The notes under the pieces are model-generated. The model had not been told where the DNA came from. It saw only the letters and a list, made by a program, of their open reading frames with translations, and ran no database searches. A program made the translations under genes and the position numbers. A stretch of 64,000 nt of DNA from JAGWBG01 sp034421095 (GTDB lineage Bacteria > Chloroflexota > Dehalococcoidia > Lucifugimonadales > JAGWBF01), in NCBI GenBank assembly GCA_034421095.1, contig DAOUKR010000018.1, positions 62,001 to 126,000 on the forward strand, in the 5' to 3' direction. Position 1 is the stretch's first letter. Every line of letters begins with the position of its first letter. This document shows, in pieces, positions 34,354 to 42,563 of the stretch.

Positions 34354-35305
34354 AGCGAATCCTCGGGTCCACCCAGGCGTACACCAAGTCAACCAGCAGA
34401 TTCACCGTCAGCACTGCCAAGGCAAAGACCAGAACAATCCCCTGGACCAGCGTGTAGTCCCTTGCCAGGATGCTGTCTATCAGCAGCGAGCCGATGCCGG
34501 GCACCACGTAAATCCTTTCTATAACTATCGTTCCCCCAAGCGAGACGGCAAAGGACCATCCGAAGACGGTAATCACGGGCAGAAAGGCGTTCTTGAGGGC
34601 GTGGATGAAAACGACCTTCTGCTCCCTGAGACCCTTGGAGCGGGCCGTTCGGATGTAGTCCTCGCGCATGACTTCCAGCATGGCAGAACGGGTTACCCGG
34701 GCCACTAAACTCACCTTGAAAACTGCCAGAGTCAAGACAGGAAAGACCATCTGCTGTATGTTTTTCCAAGGGTCTTCCCAGGGAGAAGCATATCCCAGGG
34801 GAGGAAACCAGTTGAACAAGCGCACCAGAAGATATATGGTCACGATTCCAATCACGAAGATGGGTATGCTGATACCCGAGAACGTGAAAATACGTGCGCC
34901 ATAGTCTATGACTGTGTCCTGCTTAATCGCCATCAGGATGCCTATCGGCACCGCAACTATAATGCTTACAATAGAGGCTAGAAGGGCCAGTTCGATGGTG
35001 AGAGGGTATCGGGGGCCAATCTCAGAAGTCACCGCAGTACCGGAGAACAGGCCCTTACCCATGTCTCCATTTAGCAATCCCCACACCCAATCACCGTATT
35101 GGACGTGAAGGGGCCTGTCCGTACCTATCTCCTGACGCACCACCGCCAGGTCTTCATCGGTGAACTCCCCACCCCCCTCGATTCCTGCCAAGATGAGGAT
35201 GGCCGGGTCGCCGGGAATGATGCGCATAACCAGGAAAACCAGGAGGGTAACCAGGAGCAATGTGGGTACAAACAGGAAGGCCCTCTTGGCGACGTATACG
35301 TGCAC
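34346..35305 (-). CDS. ABC transporter permease, DppB/OppB type
   Basis: First membrane subunit of the importer, 319 residues with six predicted membrane segments. The N-terminus (AKRAFLFVPTLLLVTLLVFLVMRIIPGDPA) is the standard DppB signature, and the EAA loop is near residue 220 (YIRTARSKGLREQKVVFIHALKNA). It lies about 180 nt after the substrate-binding protein gene on the same strand, with a strong hairpin between, and directly before dppC. Confidence 0.93.
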   Translation of the reverse strand: MHVYVAKRAFLFVPTLLLVTLLVFLVMRIIPGDPAILILAGIEGGGEFTDEDLAVVRQEIGTDRPLHVQYGDWVWGLLNGDMGKGLFSGTAVTSEIGPRYPLTIELALLASIVSIIVAVPIGILMAIKQDTVIDYGARIFTFSGISIPIFVIGIVTIYLLVRLFNWFPPLGYASPWEDPWKNIQQMVFPVLTLAVFKVSLVARVTRSAMLEVMREDYIRTARSKGLREQKVVFIHALKNAFLPVITVFGWSFAVSLGGTIVIERIYVVPGIGSLLIDSILARDYTLVQGIVLVFALAVLTVNLLVDLVYAWVDPRIRYA

Positions 35306-35445
35306 TCTTTACCCTCCTAGAGCGTGTGCGAAAAGTCCGGTTTTGCCTCCCTGCTGAGGAGAGGGACCGGAAGCGGTTATATGCCCCCTCCCAACCTCCC
35401 CCTCAGGTAAGGGAAGCAACCCTTCACACACCTTTCCAGGCTTGG
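35306..35445. other. Repeat-derived spacer in ABC operon
   Basis: A spacer with degenerate pieces of the CTCTCCC family (CCTGCTGAGGAGAGGGACC, CCCCCTCCCAACCTCCCCCTCA). No gene is seen. Confidence 0.5.
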
Positions 35446-35473
35446 GTGGGCTTGGGTCTGGACCCAAGCCCAC
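35446..35473 (-). terminator. Hairpin between substrate-binding protein and permease genes
   Basis: A 13-bp perfect stem GTGGGCTTGGGTC/GACCCAAGCCCAC with a 2-nt centre lies 12 nt after the binding-protein stop. There is no T-run, so it may be a leaky terminator or 3' mRNA stabiliser that makes the binding protein more abundant than the permeases. Confidence 0.55.
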
Positions 35474-35485
35474 AACCACACAGCG

Positions 35486-37351
35486 CTACTGCTCCAGCCA
35501 CAGGTGCTCCCACTTGTTGATGGTTTGACCCGTGTTTGACACAACGTAGGCTCCGGCCTCAGTCCTGATTCTGTTATTGACGAAGAGCCCATCGGTCTGC
35601 CAGTTAGTCGTTACATAGGGGTCCTCTACCTCAAACAGGAAGGTCTCCATTTCCCGCAGTATCTCTATTCGCCTCTCTACGTCCTGCTCCCAGGCCTGCT
35701 GTTCCAACATCTCCAGGAATGTGGGGTTCTGCCACCGGGTGAAATTCCTGGTTCCAGGCCCATATATGGCGGTCACCCAGTCATCGGGGTCTGCGATGTT
35801 AACTGCGTAGCCCAAGTTTGCCAGGTCGAAATCCCCCGACGCCATGCGCCCAATCGCGGTAGGGGTGTCCACCACCTGCACCTCAATGTCAAGCCCCAGG
35901 TTCCTCCTCATCTGTTGCGCCCACAACTCGGTCAGGTCAGACCAGTCCCCGATGGTCGAGGCCAATACGACCCTCTTGCCTAGGGTGGAAGGAGGGTCGT
36001 ATCCCTCGGCCTTCAGCAGTGCGATGGCGTCATCTATATCTTGTTGTTTCGTTCTTGGGCTCGGTGGGTCTTGCCAGCCTCCATAGCCTGGACGTACCAC
36101 CAGCTCCTCCAGGGTGCTGCCATAGAAGGACTCAGGCGCGAAGGGGGCTCCTATAGGCTTCTGCCCCTTGCCGAAGGCTTCGCGTATCTCCCACAAGTCG
36201 GTGGCCAATCTGAGGGCCTTTATTATGTTCAGGTTGTTCCACGGCTCTTTCTCCACATTTCCGAAGAAATGCTGTCCCCCGGTGTTCCTACGCCAGTACA
36301 CGGTGTACTTGCCTTCCAACTGTTCTCCCAATTGCACGGCCGCCTCAATGGACAGGCTTCCGCCTATGTGGACTCTCCCCGTCGAGTAAGCTGCGGCAAT
36401 GGTGCCCGGGTCCCTTATAAAGAAGGACTCTATAGTGTCGAAGTAGGGTCTCCCTTCCTTGAAGTAGTTGGGGTTCTTTTTGTGCTTCCAGACGTCGCCC
36501 CGCCGGAATTCGTCAGGAAGATAGGGGCCGCTGCCGTTGGCGTTTTCCCACAGTTTCAGATCAACCCTTGCATCAAGGGTGTGCTTGGGGAGCACTTTCA
36601 TGTAGTCTACGGCCAGGAACTTGATGAAGGAGGCTGAGGGGAACTTCAGGTTCACCCTTACAGAGTTGCCGTCCACGACCTCGGCACTCTCTGTGGACGG
36701 CCTCAAGAGCCCTGTTCTCGGCCTGGGTCCTGGCTCAATCATTCGGTTGATGCTGAAGGCCACGTCCTCTGTCGTGAGGTCGGTGCCATCGGCCCATTTC
36801 ACGTTCTCGCGAATTTTGAATATGTAGGTCAAGCCACCATCCAGCACGTCCCAGCTTTCAGCCAAGTCACCAATCACCTCAGATGGACTAATGGGGTTAA
36901 ACTCCACCACCTGGTTGTAGAGGGGACTAAATCCCCACTGGGCGCACAGAGTACCAGCCTGATGGGCGTCCCAATGTTCTGGAGCACAGGCGTTTATATG
37001 CCGGAATTCTCCACCCTCTACTCCAGCAACGGATGGAGTGGGAGTTGGTGCTGGAGTGGCAGTCGGCGCAACGGGCGTGGGAGTTGGGGGCGCCTGCGCT
37101 AGGGGTGTGACCGTTGGTCCGCCGACCGGTGTTGGAGTGGCTGGGCCGGGTGCTGAGGTTGGCGTTGCGGCGGGTTGTGGTGCCGTCGTCGAAGTGGCCT
37201 CAGGTACAGGAGTATCAATAGGCTGAGGTATGGGAGTATCTGTGGGGCTAGGTGTTTCTTCATCTCCACCACAAGCGATGGCTATTATGAGGAGTAGCAT
37301 CATTGGGAGAAAAACGATGAAATTGGGTTTTAGGAAACTACAGCCCGACAT
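35486..37351 (-). CDS. Peptide/solute-binding lipoprotein of ABC importer (family 5)
   Basis: Extracytoplasmic substrate-binding protein, 621 residues. It has a signal peptide with lipobox (LLLIIAIAC, Cys 27), then a roughly 75-residue linker rich in Pro and Thr that spaces it from the membrane. The family 5 domain follows: PLYNQVVEFNPISPSEVIGDLAESWDV, YIFKIRENVKWADGTDLTTEDVAFS, and a C-terminal domain with GDWSDLTELWAQQMRRNLGL. The start ATG at 37351 follows GGGAGGTGCAAAT. The linker is characteristic of Chloroflexota-type lipoproteins. Ligand (peptide, sugar or metal complex) is not predictable. Confidence 0.93.
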   Translation of the reverse strand: MSGCSFLKPNFIVFLPMMLLLIIAIACGGDEETPSPTDTPIPQPIDTPVPEATSTTAPQPAATPTSAPGPATPTPVGGPTVTPLAQAPPTPTPVAPTATPAPTPTPSVAGVEGGEFRHINACAPEHWDAHQAGTLCAQWGFSPLYNQVVEFNPISPSEVIGDLAESWDVLDGGLTYIFKIRENVKWADGTDLTTEDVAFSINRMIEPGPRPRTGLLRPSTESAEVVDGNSVRVNLKFPSASFIKFLAVDYMKVLPKHTLDARVDLKLWENANGSGPYLPDEFRRGDVWKHKKNPNYFKEGRPYFDTIESFFIRDPGTIAAAYSTGRVHIGGSLSIEAAVQLGEQLEGKYTVYWRRNTGGQHFFGNVEKEPWNNLNIIKALRLATDLWEIREAFGKGQKPIGAPFAPESFYGSTLEELVVRPGYGGWQDPPSPRTKQQDIDDAIALLKAEGYDPPSTLGKRVVLASTIGDWSDLTELWAQQMRRNLGLDIEVQVVDTPTAIGRMASGDFDLANLGYAVNIADPDDWVTAIYGPGTRNFTRWQNPTFLEMLEQQAWEQDVERRIEILREMETFLFEVEDPYVTTNWQTDGLFVNNRIRTEAGAYVVSNTGQTINKWEHLWLEQ

Positions 37352-37419
37352 ATTTGCACCTCCCGCCTTCACTAAAATGCCACTGAGGATTCCGGGTAAC
37401 AAACCAATTATCAGGTTAG

Positions 37420-37449
37420 AGAATACATAATCATTATCTACAATGTCAA
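37420..37449 (-). promoter_or_regulatory. Promoter for the ABC importer genes
   Basis: On the minus strand, TTGACA (37449-37444), an 18-nt spacer and TATTCT (37425-37420). The predicted start would give a leader of about 60 nt before the binding-protein ATG. Confidence 0.55.
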
Positions 37450-37591
37450 TAGATTCCCAACTTCGTGACGAAAATCACAACATTTAGATGATAAAGGTTC
37501 GCCTTATATAGTGGGGTTACGTCCATAACATCAGGATGAGGAACTGCGCAGCCCTCCGTCCTTATGTGATGTTAGGGGTACTCATCTGGCC

Positions 37592-37768
37592 CTATCTGGA
37601 CAGGCCGCGCGCCTCCAGGGTGTCCTGGGTGTGGACCTTTCCGCCGAACCCTGCGTATGTCCCTGAAGAGGTCTGCTTCAACTGAACGTCCTCCGAGTTG
37701 GGCTGCCAGGCTACACAGATAACCTCTCCTGAGGTCGAACTACAGATGATTATCGACGAACAATACAT
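37592..37768 (-). CDS. Possible small protein (58 aa) downstream of tmRNA
   Basis: Open frame with ATG at 37768-37766 and TAG at 37594-37592, encoding a protein-like sequence (ICSSTSGEVICVAWQPNSED ... FGGKVHTQDTLEARGLSR). It has no good ribosome site and no family I can name. It may be a real small gene, or the tail of a decayed longer one, since the frame is closed just before the ATG by TGA. Confidence 0.4.
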   Translation of the reverse strand: MYCSSIIICSSTSGEVICVAWQPNSEDVQLKQTSSGTYAGFGGKVHTQDTLEARGLSR

Positions 37769-37955
37769 ATCTTTTCAGCAGGCTTGCACAATCTATGGTA
37801 GGGTTGAGACAGGGGAGCTAAAGGTAGGGGGTGTCTCTGTCCGATCCATTACAATGAAGTCGGCGAATGTGGGGCTGAAACCGCTAACGCCACCAACTCA
37901 ATTCTGAGTCTCATGGACGTGGAGGTTAACGCGGATGGAGAAGAAGATGCGTCTT

Positions 37956-38319
37956 TGGTGGAGACGGGGGAGGGTCGAACTCCCCGTCCAGAAGATACCT
38001 TGGGGGAATGTACTACAGGCTTATTCAGCATTTTGCTCTCGCGCCCCTGAGCTTCTGCTGACGGAATCTCCGAGGAGCCAACCGAATCGTCTTACGCTGT
38101 CCATATCGGTGTCAGAACAACGGCACCCTGGATTTATGACGCCCGCATCCCCACCTCCAGGGTTAGTAGGGGCAGACGCAGCCGTCCTGTTTAGGCGGCT
38201 AGAGCGAGTGCTCTGTCGTTGTTGTTGCCAGTTACTTTTTTGCCACCTGTTTTTCGAGATGGGTGGCACCTCGGCCTGCAATTCTCCAGAGTATTCCCCT
38301 GTCGAACCCACGCGTCCCC
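37956..38319 (-). ncRNA. ssrA: tmRNA (transfer-messenger RNA)
   Basis: Rescues stalled ribosomes and tags the unfinished protein for proteolysis. The 5' end (38319) reads GGGGACGCGTGGGTTCGACA, matching the conserved tmRNA start. The 3' end has GGACGGGGAGTTCGACCC, a T-arm, then CGTCTCC-ACCA. The 7-bp acceptor stem pairs completely and has a G3:U70 wobble, the alanyl-tRNA synthetase identity element. The encoded tag, read from 38229 to the TAA at 38193-38191, is GNNNDRALALAA, preceded by AAGTAACT. CCA is encoded. This is a standard one-piece tmRNA of 364 nt. Confidence 0.95.
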
Positions 38320-38330
38320 ACGTGGCTGCA

Positions 38331-38358
38331 TGTATATTATGCCATAACATGCCGACAA
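38331..38358 (-). promoter_or_regulatory. Candidate promoter for tmRNA
   Basis: Minus strand TTGTCG (38358-38353), a 16-nt spacer and TATACA (38336-38331), 12 nt before the mature 5' end. This is plausible for a transcript trimmed by RNase P. Confidence 0.45.
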
Positions 38359-38559
38359 CGTCTATATGGCATCCTGGAGGATGGCGTTCTTGTAAATCCA
38401 GGATTTCAAACGGAGATGATACCCTTTTCGGCAACGTGGCATCTGATGAGAAAGTTGATTACGCCTCCTGCGATACCTTTGAACGCAAGGGTGTGTAGGG
38501 GTTACGGCATGCTCAGCCCGGCCTCAGCTGGGGAACACCTGCCGATTGCAACGCAATCA

Positions 38560-38568
38560 TGTTATAGT
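38560..38568 (+). promoter_or_regulatory. Extended -10 upstream of the FitA antitoxin gene
   Basis: TGTTATAGT (TG, one base, TATAGT) lies 29 nt before the antitoxin start. No standard -35 is seen at 17 nt. Confidence 0.4.
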
Positions 38569-38597
38569 AGTATGACAATGCAGACGGAGGTCTGATC

Positions 38598-38843
38598 GTG
38601 GCCTGCATCACAGTGCGGAACCTGGACGAAGGATTGAAGCGGCGGCTTCGTATCCGGGCAGCCGAGAATGGCCGGTCTATGGAGCAAGAAGCCAGGGATA
38701 TTCTGAGAGCGGCGCTAGACCAGGAACCCTCAACTGGCAGGGATTTGGCCAGCGCCATTCGCGCCCGGTTCGCGCCTCTGGGCGGTGTTGAGCTAGACCT
38801 GCCGCCCCGTGAACCTATGCGCGAACCACCTCAGTTGAACTGA
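38598..38843 (+). CDS. FitA-like ribbon-helix-helix antitoxin, orphan
   Basis: An 81-residue VapB/FitA-type antitoxin. The N-terminal RHH fold is ACITVRNLDEGLKRRLRIRA followed by ENGRSMEQEARDILRAAL, which binds operator DNA as a dimer; the C-terminal tail would wrap the PIN toxin. It starts at GTG (38598). Ten nucleotides downstream, a second frame opens with the first residues of a PIN toxin but stops after 25 codons, so the antitoxin has lost its partner. Confidence 0.85.
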   Translation: MACITVRNLDEGLKRRLRIRAAENGRSMEQEARDILRAALDQEPSTGRDLASAIRARFAPLGGVELDLPPREPMREPPQLN

Positions 38844-38853
38844 GGTGGCAGAT

Positions 38854-38931
38854 ATGATTGTCCCTGACACCAATTCAGGGTACCTCATCGCCAGACCTCT
38901 TGAGGATGCGGAATATAGTGCGCTGACTTAG
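38854..38931 (+). pseudogene. Remnant of VapC/FitB PIN-domain toxin
   Basis: ATG at 38854 begins MIVPDTNSGYLI, resembling the PIN toxin start (MIVLDTN with the first catalytic Asp), 10 nt after the antitoxin stop, where the toxin is expected. The frame then runs into sequence antisense to the neighbouring HTH gene and stops at 38931. The rest of the toxin is missing. Confidence 0.6.
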
Positions 38932-39162
38932 CTCGAAGCGGGCCGCAGCCTCCGATACCGATAGACCACCCTCCTTCAGGGCTGCCACCACTCCTCGGTC
39001 CCTTTCTTTATGTTTCTGTCGCTGGAACCAGACGGGATCGTCGTATTTGCATTGGGGCAATGGGCATTGCAGGCAGGAAGGGGACACCTCGCAGCCGTCA
39101 TCACGGTACGTATAATGCTCCGGGACCACATCTACCAGAGTGGCCGTACCTCCGTGTTTCAT
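38875..39162 (-). CDS. Small helix-turn-helix protein with Cys cluster
   Basis: A 95-residue protein. The middle has a cluster of four Cys (DGCEVSPSCLQCPLPQCKYDDP) that could bind a metal; the C-terminal third is a homeodomain-like/resolvase-type HTH (GGLSVSEAAARFELSQRTIFRILK). This suggests a small DNA-binding regulator or a fragment of a transposase-like HTH. Its 3' end abuts, and probably replaced, the toxin partner of the adjacent FitA gene. The start has GGAG six bases upstream. Confidence 0.65.
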   Translation of the reverse strand: MKHGGTATLVDVVPEHYTYRDDGCEVSPSCLQCPLPQCKYDDPVWFQRQKHKERDRGVVAALKEGGLSVSEAAARFELSQRTIFRILKRSGDEVP

Positions 39163-39236
39163 CTCCTTGACCTCGTCCTAAATTTCATGGAGAATTATAG
39201 AACAATAGTTCTTCAGAATCAAGGTGGATGTGACGT

Positions 39237-39265
39237 TTGACTGTCAAGGATGCTCTTGCTATAGT
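39237..39265 (+). promoter_or_regulatory. Consensus-type promoter for the lipoprotein peptidase
   Basis: TTGACT (39237-39242), a 17-nt spacer and TATAGT (39260-39265). The start codon lies 68 nt downstream. Confidence 0.7.
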
Positions 39266-39333
39266 CTCCGGTAAGGCTGTAGCCGGACATTCATTCAGGC
39301 ATCAATAGTTGGAGTCCCGACCGTTGAGGAGAT

Positions 39334-41400
39334 GTGACTGTTAAAGTGAAGTTGCGGCTATGGGGAGTCGTCCCGGTTTCTTTGGTTGTGATTGCCGCGC
39401 TTGCCGTTGCCTGCCGGCAGCCGGCTCCTACCGATATTCCCGTTTCAACTCCGGCCCCTACGAATACTCCCGGTCCGACCTTCACGTCCGCACCGTTACC
39501 TACTCCCACTGACGAACCAACTAGCATACCGACCCTCCCTCCCACTCCGATACCCACCCTTATGATGACACCCACGCCCACCACTTTCCCAATACCAACT
39601 TCCATACCTGTTCCTATATCCATCCCCACCTTGACGCCAACCTCCACCGTCGCTCCGCCGGCGCCGATCATACTCACACCGGTCCCAACTCCTGAGCCTA
39701 CTGCTACGCCCCTTCCCACACCAGTCTTGACTCCGACTCCGACACTTGCAACACCACCCACAGAGACTTACAGTCACGACCGTCTTGGATATACTGTCGC
39801 ATATCCCGATAATTGGACCATCAGCACCGGCGACCCGACTTTTGTAGAGTTGGTGCCCGGCGAGGGGGGCGTTGTCCAGATACGTGGCAATATAGGTGGG
39901 CCGACCACTCTTGAAACACTTCTATTGCAACTGCTTATGGATTTTTCATCTGTCTCCAGCTTCCGTGAAGTAGCCGTGACACCCACAAATAACGGCAGTC
40001 CCGGCTATCTCATCAGTTTTGAGTGGTCCTCCGACGATAGAGATTTTCGGACCGATTACATGTTCACGGTCAAAGGGGCGAGATTTTATTCGGTAGCGGC
40101 AAGTTCCGTCAGGGAATCATACGACCTGCACCGATCGGGTTTCCAGGAAGTGATAGATTCCTTCGAGACGACCCTGGCTCCATCGGTTGAACCCATTGAT
40201 ACTGGCCCGGGAATTGATGAAATACTGGACCATATCGGCGACAAGGTTACCCAGATAAGAGGCCTGTCATCTCCCTCTGAGCTAAGGCACGAATTCCAGA
40301 CTCGTGAAGAATTCAGCATGATGGCGAGTGATGCGCTGATTGATGATGAAACGCTCCGCGAGACCGAGCGACTGAAGGGGCTTTGCGTAGTGTTGGACCT
40401 ATGCGCCCCCTCCGATGACCTGCTGCAAATCTCTCTGAGCATTGGAAGAGAGGGCGTCCTGGGGTTTTACGAGCCGGAGGATAGGGTTCTTACTTTGGTG
40501 ACAGGCACGGATGAGGCGGGTCCTCTGACATGGCTCACCTACGCCCATGAGTATACCCATGCCGTCCAGGACGAAGAGTTTGACCTGTCTGTGATAAGGT
40601 CGGAGGAGGATACCTTTGACTCATCAATGGCTGAACTCGCTCTCATAGAAGGTGATGCCGCTCTTACCGAGTATCTGTTCTACGAGACCTTGCCGCCGGA
40701 GCAGCAGAGCGCCTTGGCTGTATTGCTTGAGGGAAGGACGGCAGAGTATTCAAACTCTCAGGAGGTGGCCCAGGCCCCACGTATAATTAGCGAAACCCTG
40801 GGCTGGGAATATGACGCCGGTCTCGGCTTTGCCTTCCGTCTTTACCTGGAGAACGGCTTCGATACCATTAACGCGGCCTTCGATGACCCTCCCAGGTCCA
40901 CGGAGCAAATTATCCATCCTGAGAAGTACCTGGCAGGAGAAGCTCCCCATCCCGTCGAGTTGCCGGATTTGGCGACTGCCCTGGGAAACAACTGGTCCCT
41001 GCACGACACCGGCGTACTGGGAGAGCTTCTTACGAATGTCTACCTCGATACCTTTTTGACGGACCAAGTGGCGAGGGATGCGGCGGAAGGGTGGGGGGGA
41101 GACCGCTATGCTCTACTGAAGAATGACGAGGCCGAGACACTTCTGGCCCTGCGCTTCTCCTGGGATACTCCGGCAGATGCCGCCGAATTCTATCAGGCCT
41201 ACGTTGACCTCGCAGCGGAGAAAGGCCGGGGCCAGTGGGAGTTGGCGGAGACCGGCCAAGGCCTACAACTCTGGGTCGGTGAGAGTATCAGCGTCCATCT
41301 GTCCCTTGAAGCTGACAACACCCTGGTTGTAATAGGCCCGGACCGTGCCACAGTGGATGCCGTGGTGGATGCGATTTCAGGCCCCGACGTTCCGAACTAG
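39334..41400 (+). CDS. Lipoprotein with PsbP-like domain and HExxH metallopeptidase domain
   Basis: A 688-residue secreted lipoprotein. Signal peptide with lipobox ALAVAC (Cys 27), a roughly 115-residue Pro/Thr linker, then a PsbP-like beta domain (YSHDRLGYTVAYPDNWTI, near 148-290). The C-terminal region (about 300-688) carries TYAHEYTHAVQDEEF, an HExxH zinc site at about 406 with a likely downstream Glu in ALIEGDAALTEYL. The arrangement resembles uncharacterised extracytoplasmic metallopeptidases of Chloroflexota. It starts at GTG after GAGGAGAT. The target is unknown. The linker uses biased codons that create a spurious antisense frame rich in Gly and Val. Confidence 0.82.
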   Translation: MTVKVKLRLWGVVPVSLVVIAALAVACRQPAPTDIPVSTPAPTNTPGPTFTSAPLPTPTDEPTSIPTLPPTPIPTLMMTPTPTTFPIPTSIPVPISIPTLTPTSTVAPPAPIILTPVPTPEPTATPLPTPVLTPTPTLATPPTETYSHDRLGYTVAYPDNWTISTGDPTFVELVPGEGGVVQIRGNIGGPTTLETLLLQLLMDFSSVSSFREVAVTPTNNGSPGYLISFEWSSDDRDFRTDYMFTVKGARFYSVAASSVRESYDLHRSGFQEVIDSFETTLAPSVEPIDTGPGIDEILDHIGDKVTQIRGLSSPSELRHEFQTREEFSMMASDALIDDETLRETERLKGLCVVLDLCAPSDDLLQISLSIGREGVLGFYEPEDRVLTLVTGTDEAGPLTWLTYAHEYTHAVQDEEFDLSVIRSEEDTFDSSMAELALIEGDAALTEYLFYETLPPEQQSALAVLLEGRTAEYSNSQEVAQAPRIISETLGWEYDAGLGFAFRLYLENGFDTINAAFDDPPRSTEQIIHPEKYLAGEAPHPVELPDLATALGNNWSLHDTGVLGELLTNVYLDTFLTDQVARDAAEGWGGDRYALLKNDEAETLLALRFSWDTPADAAEFYQAYVDLAAEKGRGQWELAETGQGLQLWVGESISVHLSLEADNTLVVIGPDRATVDAVVDAISGPDVPN

Positions 41401-41554
41401 GCCCGACTATGCCCCGCAATGGGATACCTGCGTTCATCCGCCGGCCTCGGGGGTGTGTCCACAGAGTGTTGCCATACGGCCTCGGCACATTTATGGCATT
41501 TTCGGGCCAGCGTTGTTAGAATGAATTTACCAGGCCCCTAGAGAGTTGATTCCT

Positions 41555-42493
41555 ATGTATGATCGTATCTTGGTCCCGCTGGACGGGTCTTATCGTAGCG
41601 AACAAGTCTTACCCTATGTTCGTCAATTGGGGTTGGAGTTGTCGATACCTTTGACCCTCATTCTGGTAGTCGTACCGCCCCCTTCCAGCATCAGTCGGGA
41701 CCTAAACCCAAGTCTGTACCAACATGAAACGGTAGAACACCAGACCGAACATGCTGGTTCGTATCTAGGTACTGTGGCAGAGGGCCTTCGCTCCGAAGGA
41801 CTTTCGGTCTCTACGGTCATACCATCGGGTGTCCCCTGGCAAGCGATAGTCGAAGAGGCGCAGCAAACGCCGGACACTCTCATCGCCATGTCCGGCCACG
41901 GCCGTTCGGGGGTGGCCCGATGGTGGCTGGGTAGTGTTGCCGACCGGGTACTCCATCTGACAACTGGCCCACTATTGGTGGTGAAGTCCCATCAGGACAG
42001 GGAAACCCCTCACGCGGAAGAATTCAACCGGGTCATAGTGCCGGTGGACGGGTCCCTCCTGGCTGAGGCAGTGCTGCCTCACGTGACCCTGATCAGCAAA
42101 GGACTGAACTTGGCTGTAGACCTGGTAAGGGTTATACCCACCCATGAAAACCTCCGCCTCGCTGTTCCTCCCGGCCTTTTCAGCGGTGCATCAGCCGATA
42201 GTGCTTTGAAACAGGAGACCGAGGAAGCAGCCGAATACCTTGAGCAGCTAAAAGAGAGCCTGTTGAATCAAGGGGTGGGCAAGGTGGATGTCCATCTGCT
42301 CCATGGCGACCCCGCGTCCTCAATCATCAATATAGCCAGCGAGACCCGCGACCGGCTGGTGGCTGTGACTACTCACGGACGTTCCGGTGTTGGCCGTTGG
42401 ATACTGGGCAGCGTAGCCGACCGCATAATACGTTATTCCGGCGACCCGGTGCTGCTGGTCCGTGCCGCTGAATCAAGGACATTCACAGGTTAG
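41555..42493 (+). CDS. Tandem-domain universal stress protein (UspA)
   Basis: A 312-residue protein with two Usp domains. Each begins with a strand and Asp (YDRILVPLDGS; FNRVIVPVDGS) and ends with the ATP-binding signature G-x2-G-x9-G-S (GHGRSGVARWWLGSVADRVL at about 112-131; THGRSGVGRWILGSVADRII at about 273-292). Both copies keep the nucleotide-binding glycines. It may act as an ATP-binding stress regulator. The ATG at 41555 is preferred; a TTG at 41546 would add three residues. Confidence 0.92.
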   Translation: MYDRILVPLDGSYRSEQVLPYVRQLGLELSIPLTLILVVVPPPSSISRDLNPSLYQHETVEHQTEHAGSYLGTVAEGLRSEGLSVSTVIPSGVPWQAIVEEAQQTPDTLIAMSGHGRSGVARWWLGSVADRVLHLTTGPLLVVKSHQDRETPHAEEFNRVIVPVDGSLLAEAVLPHVTLISKGLNLAVDLVRVIPTHENLRLAVPPGLFSGASADSALKQETEEAAEYLEQLKESLLNQGVGKVDVHLLHGDPASSIINIASETRDRLVAVTTHGRSGVGRWILGSVADRIIRYSGDPVLLVRAAESRTFTG

Positions 42494-42563
42494 GCCAGAA
42501 GCCCAACGGGCTGACGTATGGGTAGACGTCTCAAACAAGCCCTGGAAACCCTCCCTCAGAGCT

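Noticed and set aside
37935..38498. Open frames on both strands across the tmRNA
   Set aside because: They are explained by the tmRNA gene, whose acceptor stem, T-arm and tag frame are seen.
39291..39761. A Gly/Val-rich minus strand frame with repeats
   Set aside because: It is the complement of the Pro/Thr linker of the lipoprotein peptidase, a common artefact.
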